Positions 15,528-25,073 are shown, numbered from the stretch's first letter. The stretch: DNA of 64,000 bases from Variovorax sp. 679 (GCF_003952185.1 NZ_RXFS01000008.1:248001-312000); one strand, 5' to 3'. Program-made: numbers and translations. Notes: generated by a model from the sequence alone, not told the origin.

Positions 15528-17513
15528 TCAGGCGATCGCACGCAGCACGCGGGCCGCGCTTGCCGGAACAGACCCGCCGCCGCCCGCGCCGGGCGAGGGC
15601 GGCGGCAGTCCGGCGTGACCGGCGCGGAAGGTCGCCAGCAGCGCCGCGTAGGCGTCGGTGGCGGCACCCGTGGCCGGGTCCGGCAGCTCCAGCATCGCGG
15701 CCAGCTGGGCGGGCGCGATGGAGCCTTCGCGCAGCAGCGCGTCGACCACCGCCATCAGCGCCGGCGTATGCGTGTCGAGCAGCGCCAGTGCGCGTGCGTG
15801 CTCCTGCGCCAGCAGGGCCTCGATCTCGGGGTTGGTGACCGCGATGTCGGTGTTCACGTTGTCGTTCGGGTCGTTCGCGACGTCGGTGCGGCTCAGGCGC
15901 GTGCCGAAGGCGAAATGGCGAACGTACTGCGCCGCATAGGCGGTCGCCTGCATGAAGTCCTGGGTGGCGCCCGAGGTGCAGGCCTGCTCGCCGAACACCA
16001 GCTGCTCGGCCGCGCGGCCCGCGAGGCTCACGCAGATGCGGTCGCGCAGGTTCTCCTTCGACCAGGCCTTGCGCTGCTCGTAGCTGTTGTAGCCGCCTTC
16101 GAACGAGGCCACGTTGATCTTGATCTCCTGCGGCGCGCGGCCGAACAGCAGGCCGTAGGCCACGCCGTGGCCCGCCTCGTGCACGGCGAGCAGGGCGCGG
16201 AAGTCCTCGCTCGAGCGCTGCTTGAGGCGGTTCAGCTCCAGCGCGACCGGGAACTGGCGGCGCGCCTTGCGGTACTTCGCGGTGATGGCCGAAACGCCCG
16301 CGTCCAGCGTGAGCCAGACCGGATCGCTGCCGTTGGCGCCTTGCTCCAGCGCCCACAGCGCGGCGTTGACCAGCGTGGCGCTCAGGATCGCGTGGATCGA
16401 CGAGAACAGCGGGCGCGTGCCCTGCGCCGGAAACACGGCGTTGGCGTAGATCTGCTCGTACACGCTCGCGTCCAGCACGAAGCGCACGCCGGAGCTCTCC
16501 TGGATCTCGGCCACGTAGCGGTCGCAGATCGACAGGATCAGGCGCACGTAGGTCGCGCGGTTGAACGAGGGATAGATCACGTGGTTGTTGCCCAGGCGCG
16601 CGATCTGCTCGGGGCGGAAGCGCTCGGCCAGCGCCTTCTTCACGTCGATGACGGAGAGCTTCTTCGTCAGGGCGTGGAAGATGTCGGCGTCGGTGTCGCA
16701 GTCTTCGACCCGCTGGGCCGTCTCGGCATACATCTCGTCGAGGTTGCCCGAGACGAACACCAGCAGCTTGCTGTAGTCGGTCTCCCAGCCCTGCTGCGTG
16801 TCGCGGAAAGCGCGCAGGCGCGCGTGCACCTCGGCGGGCTTCCACGCCATGATCTGCAGCAGGGTCTCGGAGAGCTTCAGGCAGCGCTTCACCTCGCGCG
16901 CCTCCCAGGGCGACAGGTGCAGCTTGCGCTTCTTGTCTTCCTTCTTGTTCTTGTCGGTGCCGTCGCGGTCCTGCGTGTACTCGGCGTACGCGAGCGAGGA
17001 CTCGATCTCGCCGAGCATCGAGAGCGCGGGCGGCAGGCGTCCGTCGGACAGCAGCGCCCACACGTCCCGGTAGCGCTCGACCTTGGCGTCGCTGCCGTTG
17101 CCTTCCACCGTGCGGAAGCGCTGGAATTCGTCGAGCACCAGGATGCCCGGCATGCCCTCGGCGATACCCGATTCGGCCAGCATGGCGGAGATGGAACCGC
17201 GGCTGTGATAACCCGAGCCATGGCTGAAGCCGTCCATCTGCACTTCGATGAAGCGGTCGTAGAAGCCCAGGTGCTGCGCGAGCCTGCGCACCAGCTGCGT
17301 CTTGCCGGTGCCGGTGAGGCCCCAGAGGCAGACGATGACGGGACGGCTGATGAGTTGCGGCAGCACATACCAGGCGCGCAGCGAATCGATCACGCGATCG
17401 ATGATCTCGTCGATGCCGAAGAGCTCGGTCTTCAGTGCCTCGGCGACGGTCTGCAGGTGGCGAGTGCGCTCGGCGAGCTCGGCATGCAGTTGGGAACGGA
17501 TGTCTTTGGACAT
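15528..17513 (-). CDS. Soluble Clp-type AAA+ ATPase joined to an FtsH-type M41 zinc peptidase
   Basis: A 661-residue protein with two parts. Residues 30-400 are an AAA+ module: Walker A GLTGTGKT (65-72), Walker B LVLDEF (Asp128, Glu129), a pore-loop-like SGYHSRG (about 100-106), a Lys/Asp-rich insert after YTQDRDGTDKNK, and a Hsp100/ClpX-like sensor-2 motif GTRPLF (365-370). Residues 430-600 are an M41 peptidase: HEAGH (445-449), LAGRAAEQLVFG, and the third zinc ligand in GATQDFMQAT (Asp519). All catalytic residues are present. Unlike FtsH there is no membrane segment, and the AAA+ part looks like the Clp clade, not the classic FtsH clade. A Gly/Pro linker (PPPSPGAGGGGS) precedes the C-terminus. 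It is read toward argA; substrates are unknown. Confidence 0.85.
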   Translation of the reverse strand: MSKDIRSQLHAELAERTRHLQTVAEALKTELFGIDEIIDRVIDSLRAWYVLPQLISRPVIVCLWGLTGTGKTQLVRRLAQHLGFYDRFIEVQMDGFSHGSGYHSRGSISAMLAESGIAEGMPGILVLDEFQRFRTVEGNGSDAKVERYRDVWALLSDGRLPPALSMLGEIESSLAYAEYTQDRDGTDKNKKEDKKRKLHLSPWEAREVKRCLKLSETLLQIMAWKPAEVHARLRAFRDTQQGWETDYSKLLVFVSGNLDEMYAETAQRVEDCDTDADIFHALTKKLSVIDVKKALAERFRPEQIARLGNNHVIYPSFNRATYVRLILSICDRYVAEIQESSGVRFVLDASVYEQIYANAVFPAQGTRPLFSSIHAILSATLVNAALWALEQGANGSDPVWLTLDAGVSAITAKYRKARRQFPVALELNRLKQRSSEDFRALLAVHEAGHGVAYGLLFGRAPQEIKINVASFEGGYNSYEQRKAWSKENLRDRICVSLAGRAAEQLVFGEQACTSGATQDFMQATAYAAQYVRHFAFGTRLSRTDVANDPNDNVNTDIAVTNPEIEALLAQEHARALALLDTHTPALMAVVDALLREGSIAPAQLAAMLELPDPATGAATDAYAALLATFRAGHAGLPPPSPGAGGGGSVPASAARVLRAIA

Positions 17514-17901
17514 GTTTTTCTTTTTCGAATCGAACAGGTACGGAGAAGCGGCCGTTCCTTCGGCATGAAGGAATCGGCAGGCGTGACGCTGTGGGTGTCG
17601 GTTGCGGCGCTTCTGTGTCCGAAGCGCGCCGACAAGGTCGAGGGCGCGGGCTTCAGGCCGGGCGAGGCAACTTGACCCTTCCATGCGCACTGGGCGCACG
17701 GCTTGCGCAGCGACGGCGCAAGGTGATGGGGGCAAGGCGATAGGACATGGACGCGATCGTAGTGGTGGTTTGCAATTGAGTAAAGACTATTTACGGATCG
17801 TGTTGCAGCGAAGCCGCGCGCTGTGGATGCCGTGCAACAGCCGCGGTGCGCGCCGATAATCAGCGGTTTGCCTGCCGCGCCGGCCCGACGACTGCCTTCC
17901 C
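17514..17901. other. Divergent intergenic region between AAA+/M41 gene and hrpA
   Basis: These 388 bases separate two divergent genes. The region holds a candidate sigma-70 promoter for the leftward AAA+/M41 gene (17756-17784), giving an untranslated leader of over 200 bases. An open frame of 85 codons at 17602-17859 on the plus strand has no family character and looks like chance in GC-rich DNA. I see no clear structured RNA or terminator. Confidence 0.5.
17756..17784 (-). promoter_or_regulatory. Candidate sigma-70 promoter for the AAA+/M41 gene
   Basis: On the minus strand TTTACT (-35, 17779-17784) and TACGAT (-10, 17756-17761) are separated by exactly 17 bases; each matches the consensus at four of six positions. 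The surrounding AT-rich patch stands out from the GC-rich background. It lies about 240 bases upstream of the start codon. Confidence 0.5.
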
Positions 17902-20900
17902 TTGACGACCACGACACCGCTCCGCATCGAATTCCCTGAATCGCTCCCTGTCTCGGCGAGGCGCGACGAGATCATGGCCGCCATCTCGGCGCACCAGGTC
18001 GTGATCGTCTGCGGCGAGACGGGCTCGGGCAAGACCACGCAGTTGCCGAAGATCGCGCTCGCGCTGGGCCGCGGCAAGCTCAACGCCGAGCCTGGCAAGG
18101 GCCGGCTCATCGGCCACACGCAGCCGCGCCGCATTGCCGCGAGCTCGGTGGCCAAGCGCATCGCCGAAGAGCTGAAGACGCCGCTGGGCGACGTGGTCGG
18201 CTTCAAGGTGCGCTTCCAGGACCGCCTCTCGCGCGACGCCTCCGTCAAGCTGATGACCGACGGCATCCTGCTGGCCGAGACGCAGACCGATCCGCTGCTG
18301 AAGGCCTACGACACGCTCATCATCGACGAGGCTCACGAGCGCTCGCTGAACATCGACTTCCTGCTGGGCTACCTGCGCGAGATCCTGCCGCGCCGGCCCG
18401 ACCTGAAGGTGATCGTCACCTCGGCAACCATCGACGCCGACCGCTTCGCGCAGCACTTCGCCTCGGCGAAAGGCCCGGCGCCGACCATCTTCGTCTCGGG
18501 CCGCACCTATCCGGTCGAGCAGCGCTACCGCCCCTTCGAGGAGTCGCGCGAGCACGACCTGAACGACGCCATCGCCGACGCGGTCGACGAGCTCTGGCGC
18601 GACCCGCACAACGCGGGCGACATCCTCGTCTTCCTGCCCGGCGAGCGCGAGATCCGCGAGGCGGCCGACCACCTGCGCCGCCACCTGAGCCACCAGCCGC
18701 TGCTGCGCAGCGCCGAGGTGCTGCCGCTGTTCGCGCGGCTCTCGGGCCCCGAGCAGGACCGCATCTTCGACGGCCACACGGGCCGGCGCATCGTGCTGGC
18801 CACCAACGTGGCCGAAACCTCGCTCACGGTGCCGGGCATCCGCTACGTGATCGACACCGGCACGGCGCGCGTCAAGCGCTACAGCTTCCGCAGCAAGGTC
18901 GAACAGCTGCTGGTCGAGCCGATCAGCCAGGCCGCCGCCAACCAGCGCGCGGGCCGCTGCGGCCGGGTGGCGAACGGCATCTGCATCCGGCTCTACGACG
19001 AGAAGGACTTCGAGGGCCGACCGCGCTTCACCGACCCCGAAATCCTGCGTTCGTCGCTGGCCGGCGTGATCCTGCGGATGAAGTCGCTTCGCCTGGGCGA
19101 CGTGGCGCGCTTCCCGTTCCTCGAGGCCCCGTCGCCGCGCGCGATTGCCGACGGCTACCAGCTGCTCAACGAGCTGGGTGCGGTCGACGACGCCAACGAG
19201 CTCACGCACACCGGCGCCGAGCTGTCGAAGCTGCCGCTGGACCCGCGCGTGGGCCGCATGATTCTCGAAGCCCGCTCGCGCAGCGCGCTGGAAGAAGTGC
19301 TCATCATCGCCTCGGCCCTCAGCGTGCAGGACGTGCGCGACCGCCCGATGGATGCGCAGCAGCAGGCCGACCAGGCGCACTCGAAGTTCGACGACGAGAA
19401 GAGCGAGTTCAGCGGCTACCTGCGGCTGTGGAAGTGGATCGCCGACGCGCGCGGCGGCCACGGCGACACCCACAAGCTCAGCAACCGCCAGTACGAACAG
19501 CTGTTGCGGCAGAACTTCATCAACATCCGCCGCGTGCGCGAGTGGCGCGACATCCATTCGCAACTGCTCACGGTGGTGACCGAGCACAAGTGGCGCATCA
19601 ACGCCGAGCCGGCCGGCTACGAGGCTCTGCACATGTCGATGCTGTCCGGCCTGCTGGGCAACATCGGCTGGAAGCTCGAAGACGACGAGGCTTATCTCGG
19701 CGCGCGCGGCATCAAGTTCTACCGGCATCCTGGCGCGCACCTGAAGAAGAAGCCCGGACGCTGGATCGTCGCGGCCGAACTGGTCGAGACGACCCGGCTT
19801 TTCGGACGCGGCATCGCCAACATCGAGCCGCAGTGGCTCGAACAGGTGGCGGGGCATCTGCTGAAGAAGCAGCTGCTCGATCCGCACTGGGAGAAGAAGG
19901 GCGCGCAGGTCTCGGCGCTGGAGCGCGCAACCTTGTACGGGCTGGTGGTCTACAGCGGGCGGCGCGTCGACTTCACGCGGGTCGATCCGGTCGCGGCGCG
20001 CGAGATCTTCATCCGCGAGGCGCTGGTCGGCGGCCAGTGGGAAAGCAAGTTCCCGTTCCTGCAGGCCAACCGCAAGCTGGTGCGCGAGGTGGAAGGACTG
20101 GAGCACAAGTCGCGCCGGCAGGACGTGCTGGTCGACGACGAACTGATCTTCGCCTTCTACGACGCCCAGCTTCCGGCCGACGTCGCCAGCGGCATCACCT
20201 TCGAGAACTGGTATCGCCAGGCCTCGAAGGAGCAGCCGCGTCTGCTGTACCTGACGCGCGACGAGCTGATGCGCCACCAGGCGGCGGGCATCACGACGCA
20301 ATCTTTCCCGCCGACGCTGCGGCTCGGCGGCGTCGATTGCGCCGCGGGCTACCTGCACGAGCCCGGCGACGCGAAGGACGGGCTCACGGTGAGCGTGCCG
20401 CTCTTCGTGCTCAACCAGGTGAGCGAGGAGCGCTGCGAGTGGCTGGTGACGGGCATGCTCAAGGACAAGATCCAGGCGCTGCTCAAGAGCCTGCCGCAGC
20501 GCCCGCGCTCGCGGCTGGTGCCGCTGCCCGAGTCGGCCTCGAAGCTGGCGGAAGAACTGTCCGTGCCCGAACTCTTCGGCACCGGCTCGCTGACCGACGT
20601 GCTGCTCAAGCGCGTGCGCGACATGACCAGCATCGACGTCAGGCGTGCCGACTTCAAGCTCGACATGCTGGCGCCGCACCTGTTCATGAACCTGCGCGTG
20701 ATCGACGAGCACGGCCGGCAGCTGGGTATGGGGCGCAACCTCGGTGCGCTGAAGGCCGAGCTGGGCGCGCAGGCGCGCGGGGCCTTCCAGGCGCTGGCGG
20801 GTTTGAACGTCAAGGCATCGCCCGAGAAGAAGGCGGTTGCCACGCCTGACGATCGCTCGAAGGCGCCCTCGACGAAGGCGGCGGATGCGCCCGCGCCCGC

Positions 20901-21762
20901 AGCACTGCCCGCGGGCCAACGCTACACGGCCTGGACCTTCGGCGAGCTGCCCGAGCTGATGGAAGTGCGCCGTGGCTCGCAATCGCTGATCGGCTTCCCG
21001 GCACTGCGCGACGAAGGCGACGCGGTGACCATCGAGGTGTTCGACGAGCCCGCCGTGGCGGCTGCCAAGCACCGCGCCGGCTTGCGCCGCCTGTTCGCGC
21101 TGCAGCTCAAGGACGCGCTCAAGTACCTCGAGAAGAACATCCCCGACCTGCAGAAGATGTCCGTGGCCTACATGCCGCTGGGCACTTCCGAGGAACTGCG
21201 CACGCAGATCGTCGACGTGGCGATCGACCGCGCATTCCTCCAGGAACCGCTGCCGACCGACGAGTTCGCCTTCAAGCGTCGGCTCGAAGAGGGGCGCGGC
21301 CGCCTCACGCTGATCGCGAACGAAGTGGCCCGGCTCGCATCGACCATCCTCGTCGAATACGCCGCGGCCGCGCGCAAGATCAAAGACACGAAGATCCAGC
21401 CAGACGCCGTGCAGGACGCTGCGCAGCAGCTTCAGCGCCTTGTCGGCAAGCGTTTCATTGCCGACGCGCCGTGGACGCAGCTGCAGCATTTCGCGCGCTA
21501 CCTGAAAGCGATCGTGCTGCGGCTCGACAAGCTGCGTGCAGACCCGGCGCGCGACACCGCCAAGCTCGCCGAACTGAAGCCCCAGGATCAGCGCTATTGG
21601 CGCCTGGTGGCCGAACGCAAGGGCGTGGTGGACGATCGCATGCTCGAATTCCGCTGGCTGCTCGAGGAACTGCGCGTGAGTTTCTTCGCGCAGGAGCTGC
21701 GCACGCCGCAGCCGGTGAGCGTGAAGCGGCTCGACAAGGCCTGGGCGCAGCTGCAGGCCTAG
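17902..21762 (+). CDS. hrpA: DEAH-box ATP-dependent RNA helicase HrpA
   Basis: A 1286-residue helicase, close to E. coli HrpA (1300). Visible are Walker A GETGSGKT (about 38-45), the DEAH box in IIDEAHERS (Asp142), motif III SATI, motif VI QRAGRCGR, the HA2 and OB domains, and a long C-terminal region typical of HrpA. It acts on RNA; E. coli HrpA rescues stalled or collided ribosomes. I accept the TTG at 17902 as start because the family-conserved segment FPESLPVSARRDEI lies before the first ATG (residue 25). It has no cotranscribed neighbours on its strand. Confidence 0.94.
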   Translation: MTTTTPLRIEFPESLPVSARRDEIMAAISAHQVVIVCGETGSGKTTQLPKIALALGRGKLNAEPGKGRLIGHTQPRRIAASSVAKRIAEELKTPLGDVVGFKVRFQDRLSRDASVKLMTDGILLAETQTDPLLKAYDTLIIDEAHERSLNIDFLLGYLREILPRRPDLKVIVTSATIDADRFAQHFASAKGPAPTIFVSGRTYPVEQRYRPFEESREHDLNDAIADAVDELWRDPHNAGDILVFLPGEREIREAADHLRRHLSHQPLLRSAEVLPLFARLSGPEQDRIFDGHTGRRIVLATNVAETSLTVPGIRYVIDTGTARVKRYSFRSKVEQLLVEPISQAAANQRAGRCGRVANGICIRLYDEKDFEGRPRFTDPEILRSSLAGVILRMKSLRLGDVARFPFLEAPSPRAIADGYQLLNELGAVDDANELTHTGAELSKLPLDPRVGRMILEARSRSALEEVLIIASALSVQDVRDRPMDAQQQADQAHSKFDDEKSEFSGYLRLWKWIADARGGHGDTHKLSNRQYEQLLRQNFINIRRVREWRDIHSQLLTVVTEHKWRINAEPAGYEALHMSMLSGLLGNIGWKLEDDEAYLGARGIKFYRHPGAHLKKKPGRWIVAAELVETTRLFGRGIANIEPQWLEQVAGHLLKKQLLDPHWEKKGAQVSALERATLYGLVVYSGRRVDFTRVDPVAAREIFIREALVGGQWESKFPFLQANRKLVREVEGLEHKSRRQDVLVDDELIFAFYDAQLPADVASGITFENWYRQASKEQPRLLYLTRDELMRHQAAGITTQSFPPTLRLGGVDCAAGYLHEPGDAKDGLTVSVPLFVLNQVSEERCEWLVTGMLKDKIQALLKSLPQRPRSRLVPLPESASKLAEELSVPELFGTGSLTDVLLKRVRDMTSIDVRRADFKLDMLAPHLFMNLRVIDEHGRQLGMGRNLGALKAELGAQARGAFQALAGLNVKASPEKKAVATPDDRSKAPSTKAADAPAPAALPAGQRYTAWTFGELPELMEVRRGSQSLIGFPALRDEGDAVTIEVFDEPAVAAAKHRAGLRRLFALQLKDALKYLEKNIPDLQKMSVAYMPLGTSEELRTQIVDVAIDRAFLQEPLPTDEFAFKRRLEEGRGRLTLIANEVARLASTILVEYAAAARKIKDTKIQPDAVQDAAQQLQRLVGKRFIADAPWTQLQHFARYLKAIVLRLDKLRADPARDTAKLAELKPQDQRYWRLVAERKGVVDDRMLEFRWLLEELRVSFFAQELRTPQPVSVKRLDKAWAQLQA

Positions 21763-21768
21763 GCCCGG

Positions 21769-21927
21769 CTATATGCGTCCCATGAGCACGAGGATCACGA
21801 CGATCAGCACGACCAGGCCGACGCCGCCGCTGGGCCCGTAGCCCCAGGCGCGGCTGTAGCCCCAGCTGGGCAATGCGCCGACCAGTATCAGGATCAGGAC
21901 GATCAGCAGGATGAGCGAGAGCGACAT
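21769..21927 (-). CDS. Small membrane protein of the DUF3309 type
   Basis: A 52-residue protein. It has an N-terminal hydrophobic helix (SLSLILLIVLILILVGALP), a short loop SWGYSRAWGYGPSGGVG and a C-terminal hydrophobic helix (LVVLIVVILVLMG). The pattern LPxWxYSxxWGYxPSGGxGxxLxIxxxLxLxG is that of DUF3309, small proteins of unknown function common in Proteobacteria. A GGAG sits before the ATG. It converges on hrpA with a 6-base gap and lies 99 bases from the next leftward gene. Confidence 0.85.
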   Translation of the reverse strand: MSLSLILLIVLILILVGALPSWGYSRAWGYGPSGGVGLVVLIVVILVLMGRI

Positions 21928-22026
21928 GGTTTCTCTCCAGGGCGTTGTTGTGATGAGCCTTCATGCTCGCCCCACCATGTCGCGCGCATCGCCGGAGGGC
22001 GGCCCCTCTGGCGGTCAGGCAACGTC

Positions 22027-22479
22027 CTACCGTGGGCGTCGGCGCTTTGCCGTTGTCTGCGCAGGCAGGAAGAGCAGCGCTGCCGTCACCAGCAGAAAGA
22101 CTGCGCCCAGCCCGCCCGTGATGGCCGCGCCGCCCCACAGCGAGAAGAAGCCGTCGAGCCTGGCTTCCTGCGGGTTTCGCGGATCGAAGAAGACATCGAC
22201 CGTCTCGCCCACTTCGTAGGCCGGCGGGCTGCTGCTGCTCGACGGCGCGAACTCGATGATTTCGCCGGACGGCGCGTTGAAGCGCACCAGCGGCTTCCAG
22301 GTGCCCGATTCGTTGCGCTCCGAGCTTTCCACATGGAGCAGCCGCACCACTTCGCCTTGCGTGCGGCTGGCCGATTCGATGAAGGACGTCGTGTTGTGGT
22401 GCAGCAGCCAGGCCACGGCGCACAGCACGATGCCGACCGCACCGAAAACGAGCCTCAGGATCGTGATGGGGTTCTTCAT
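22027..22479 (-). CDS. Membrane protein of the DUF3592 type
   Basis: A 150-residue protein with one N-terminal and one C-terminal membrane segment (about residues 8-26 and 118-140) around a soluble beta-rich domain. The central pattern TQGEVVRL...YEVGETVDVFFDPRNPQEARLDGF is typical of DUF3592 (compare VGDxVxVxYxPxxPxxA). Function unknown. A poly-Ser stretch (SSSSS) interrupts the domain. Its ATG overlaps the stop of the upstream membrane protein gene by four bases, so the two are translationally coupled. Confidence 0.75.
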   Translation of the reverse strand: MKNPITILRLVFGAVGIVLCAVAWLLHHNTTSFIESASRTQGEVVRLLHVESSERNESGTWKPLVRFNAPSGEIIEFAPSSSSSPPAYEVGETVDVFFDPRNPQEARLDGFFSLWGGAAITGGLGAVFLLVTAALLFLPAQTTAKRRRPR

Positions 22480-22871
22480 TCGGGCAGGGGCCTGCCCAGC
22501 AGTGCCGCTGTCGCAATGGCGCCGAGGCTGGACAGCACGATGCACATGACCAGGAATGCGATCGCGCCAAGGGTCGCAACGAGCGCCTTGGCGAAAGGCC
22601 GGGTGCGAAAGAAGTAAAGCGGCACGCCCAACGGTGGAAAGAGGCCGGCCACCAGCGCCGAGCGGCCGGGCGGCAGCACGCCGCGCACGAGCCCGTCGGC
22701 CCTGCACCACGTGTAGCACAGGGCCCCGATGAGCAGGCTGTGGATCACGTCGATGACGGAGTAGGGCTTGCCGGCCATCTGCGGCACGATGGGCGAGAGC
22801 ACGCCGGCCACGACGAACGAGAGCGCCAGCGCAAGGAGCACCCGCCGCGGCCTGTTCATCGTCATGGCCAT
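22476..22871 (-). CDS. Four-helix membrane protein, unknown function
   Basis: A 131-residue protein with about four hydrophobic segments (residues 10-28, 38-55, 68-86, 94-125) and short loops. I do not recognise a family. Three Met codons lie at the start (MAMTMNRP); the first is used here. It follows the methionine-type aminotransferase by 28 bases and overlaps the DUF3592 gene by four, so it belongs to the same leftward operon. The partner genes do not reveal a role. Confidence 0.7.
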   Translation of the reverse strand: MAMTMNRPRRVLLALALSFVVAGVLSPIVPQMAGKPYSVIDVIHSLLIGALCYTWCRADGLVRGVLPPGRSALVAGLFPPLGVPLYFFRTRPFAKALVATLGAIAFLVMCIVLSSLGAIATAALLGRPLPE

Positions 22872-22899
22872 CTGGCGGCGGGGCCTTGCGTTGCAGGCG

Positions 22900-24072
22900 T
22901 CAGAGGCGCGCGAGGCGCTCCAGTGCCGCGAGCAGAGTCTCGTCCTTCTTGGCGAAGCAGAAGCGCACTACGCGCTGGTCGAAGCCGTTGCCGTAGAAGG
23001 CCGAAAGCGGAATGGCGGCCACACCGATCTCGCGCGTGAGCCACAGGCAGAACTCGGCTTCCGACAGGTCGCTCACCGCCGAGATGTCCACGCACTGGAA
23101 GTAGCTGCCCTCGCTGCGCAACAGCCTGAAGCGGGTCTTCTCGGCCAGGCCGGCGGCGAACAGGTCGCGCTTGCGCTGGTAGAAGGCCGGCAGCTCGAGG
23201 TACGGCTTCGGCTCGGCCATGTACTGCGCCAGCGCGTGCTGCATCGGCGTGTTCACGGTGAACACGTTGAACTGGTGCACCTTGCGGAACTCGGTCATCA
23301 GCGGGGCCGGCGCGGCCACGTAGCCGACCTTCCAGCCGGTGACGTGATAAGTCTTGCCGAAGCTGCTGACGATGAAGCTGCGCGCTGCCAGCCCCGGAAA
23401 GCGCGCCACGCTTTCATGGCGGGCGTTGTCGAACACCATGTGCTCGTAGACCTCGTCGCTGATCACGAACACGTCGGTGGGCGCGAGCAACTCTTCCAGC
23501 TGGCGCATCTCGGCCTCGGTCCAGACCGTGGCGCTCGGGTTGTGCGGCGTGTTGATGATGATGGCGCGCGTGCGCGGCGTGAGCGCGGCGGCGATCTTGT
23601 CGAAGTCGGGGCGGAAGGTGCCCGGCACGAGCGGCACGCGCACCACGCTGCCGCCGGCCAGCTCGATGTTGGGCACGTAACTGTCGTAGCAGGGCTCCAG
23701 CACGATCACTTCGTCGCCCGGGCGCACCACCGCGAGGATGGCCGTGATGATGGCCTGCGTGGCGCCGGCGGTGACGGTGATCTCGCTGGCCGCGCTGTAG
23801 TCATGGCCGTACTGCGCCGAGATCTTGGCCGCGATCGCCTCGCGCAGCGCCGGAATGCCGGGCATCGGCGGGTACTGGTTGTGGCCCGCGGCCATGGCGG
23901 CCGTCACGTCCTCGAGCAGCTTCGGGTCGCAGTTGAAGTCAGGGAAGCCCTGGCCCAGGTTGACCGCGTTCTTCTCGGCCGCCAGGGTCGACATGACCGT
24001 GAAGATGGTGGTGCCGACGGAAGGCAGCTTGGTGCCGACCTCGGGGGTGCGGGGGGATCGAGCCGTGCTCAT
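22900..24072 (-). CDS. Methionine-type PLP aminotransferase (YbdL-like)
   Basis: A 390-residue class I aminotransferase. The motif SSFGKTYHVTGWKVGY carries the Schiff-base Lys and matches YbdL and related methionine/glutamine transaminases; NTPHNPSATVW and VISDEVYEHMVF complete the PLP site, and the C-terminal RFCFAKKDETL is family-typical. Such enzymes transaminate methionine and can close the methionine salvage pathway from ketomethylthiobutyrate. Its ATG at 24072 overlaps the stop of the CysB-type regulator by four bases, linking it to sulfur control. Substrate is inferred from family only. Confidence 0.88.
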   Translation of the reverse strand: MSTARSPRTPEVGTKLPSVGTTIFTVMSTLAAEKNAVNLGQGFPDFNCDPKLLEDVTAAMAAGHNQYPPMPGIPALREAIAAKISAQYGHDYSAASEITVTAGATQAIITAILAVVRPGDEVIVLEPCYDSYVPNIELAGGSVVRVPLVPGTFRPDFDKIAAALTPRTRAIIINTPHNPSATVWTEAEMRQLEELLAPTDVFVISDEVYEHMVFDNARHESVARFPGLAARSFIVSSFGKTYHVTGWKVGYVAAPAPLMTEFRKVHQFNVFTVNTPMQHALAQYMAEPKPYLELPAFYQRKRDLFAAGLAEKTRFRLLRSEGSYFQCVDISAVSDLSEAEFCLWLTREIGVAAIPLSAFYGNGFDQRVVRFCFAKKDETLLAALERLARL

Positions 24073-25010
24073 AGTTCGTAGTCTTGTTGGTGGCCGCTCA
24101 GGGCCTTGGCGATCAGGTTGCGGTCGAGGCGGTCGGAGAGCAGCTCGGCGAACTTGAAGACGAAGTTGCGCAGATAGGCGCTGCGCTTGAACGCGACCCG
24201 CGCGATATTCTGGCCGAACACATGGCCCATCGGGCGCACCACGAGATCGGCATTCGACTCGTCGCGCACGGCCATCTCGGCCACGATGCCCACGCCCAGT
24301 CCGAGACGTACGTAGGTCTTGATCACGTCCGAATCGATGGCTTCGAGCGCGATGCGCGGCGTGAGCTTCTTCTGGGCGAACGCATGGTCGATGCGCGTGC
24401 GGCCGGTGAACGACGGGTGGTACGTGATGATCGGCTCGCTCGCCAGGTCCTCGAGCGAAACGCGCTCCTTGGAGGCCAGCGGATGGTCCTTGGGCAGCAC
24501 CAGCACGTGCTGCCATTCGTAGCAGGGCAGGGTCACGAGTTCGGCGTAGCCGTCGAGCGATTCGGTGGCGATGCCGATCTCGGCGATCTCGTCGATCACC
24601 ATGCGCGCCACCTGGTCGGGCGAGCCCTGGTGCAGGCTCACGTTGACCTTGGGGTAGGCCTCGCGCAGGTTGGCCACGGGCACCGGCAGCACGTAGCGCG
24701 CCTGGGTGTGGGTGGTGGCGATGGAGAGGGTGCCGCTGTCCTGTGCGCTGAACTGCTCGCCGATGCGCTTGAGGTTGCCCACCTCGCGCATGATCAGCTC
24801 GATGCTGGCGATGACGTGCTGGCCCGGCTCGGTAACGCGTTTCAGCCGCTTGCCGTGGCGCGCGAAGATCTCGACGCCCAGTTCTTCCTCAAGTTCGATG
24901 ATGGCCTTGGAAACGCCGGGCTGCGAGGTGTGCAGCGCCTTGGCCGCCTCGGTGAGGTTCAGGTTGCGCCGCACGGCTTCCTGAACAAACTTGAACTGAT
25001 GCAGATTCAT
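24069..25010 (-). CDS. cysB: CysB-type LysR transcriptional regulator
   Basis: A 313-residue LysR-family protein with the N-terminal helix-turn-helix (LTEAAKALHTSQPGVSKAIIELEEELG) and a CysB-like effector domain (TTHTQARYVLPVPV, EAIDSDVIKTYVRLGLGVGI). CysB-group proteins sense acetylserine or sulfate and control sulfur-assimilation genes; the match of the TTHTQARY segment, which binds sulfate or thiosulfate in CysB, is strong. Burkholderiales often carry both CysB and Cbl/SsuR paralogues, so the symbol is a best guess. It is cotranscribed with the aminotransferase and lies 63 bases from the chelatase gene. Confidence 0.85.
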   Translation of the reverse strand: MNLHQFKFVQEAVRRNLNLTEAAKALHTSQPGVSKAIIELEEELGVEIFARHGKRLKRVTEPGQHVIASIELIMREVGNLKRIGEQFSAQDSGTLSIATTHTQARYVLPVPVANLREAYPKVNVSLHQGSPDQVARMVIDEIAEIGIATESLDGYAELVTLPCYEWQHVLVLPKDHPLASKERVSLEDLASEPIITYHPSFTGRTRIDHAFAQKKLTPRIALEAIDSDVIKTYVRLGLGVGIVAEMAVRDESNADLVVRPMGHVFGQNIARVAFKRSAYLRNFVFKFAELLSDRLDRNLIAKALSGHQQDYEL

Positions 25011-25073
25011 ATCAAATTCCGTCTTATTGCGGAATTCATTATGCCTTCGGAATCTATCGAAATTGCCGGATGT

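Noticed and set aside
17860..21489. A 1,209-codon open frame on the minus strand opposite hrpA
   Set aside because: It is a shadow of the helicase gene. Codon position bias in GC-rich DNA keeps the antisense frame open; its translation is Arg/Ala/Leu/Val-rich without any domain.
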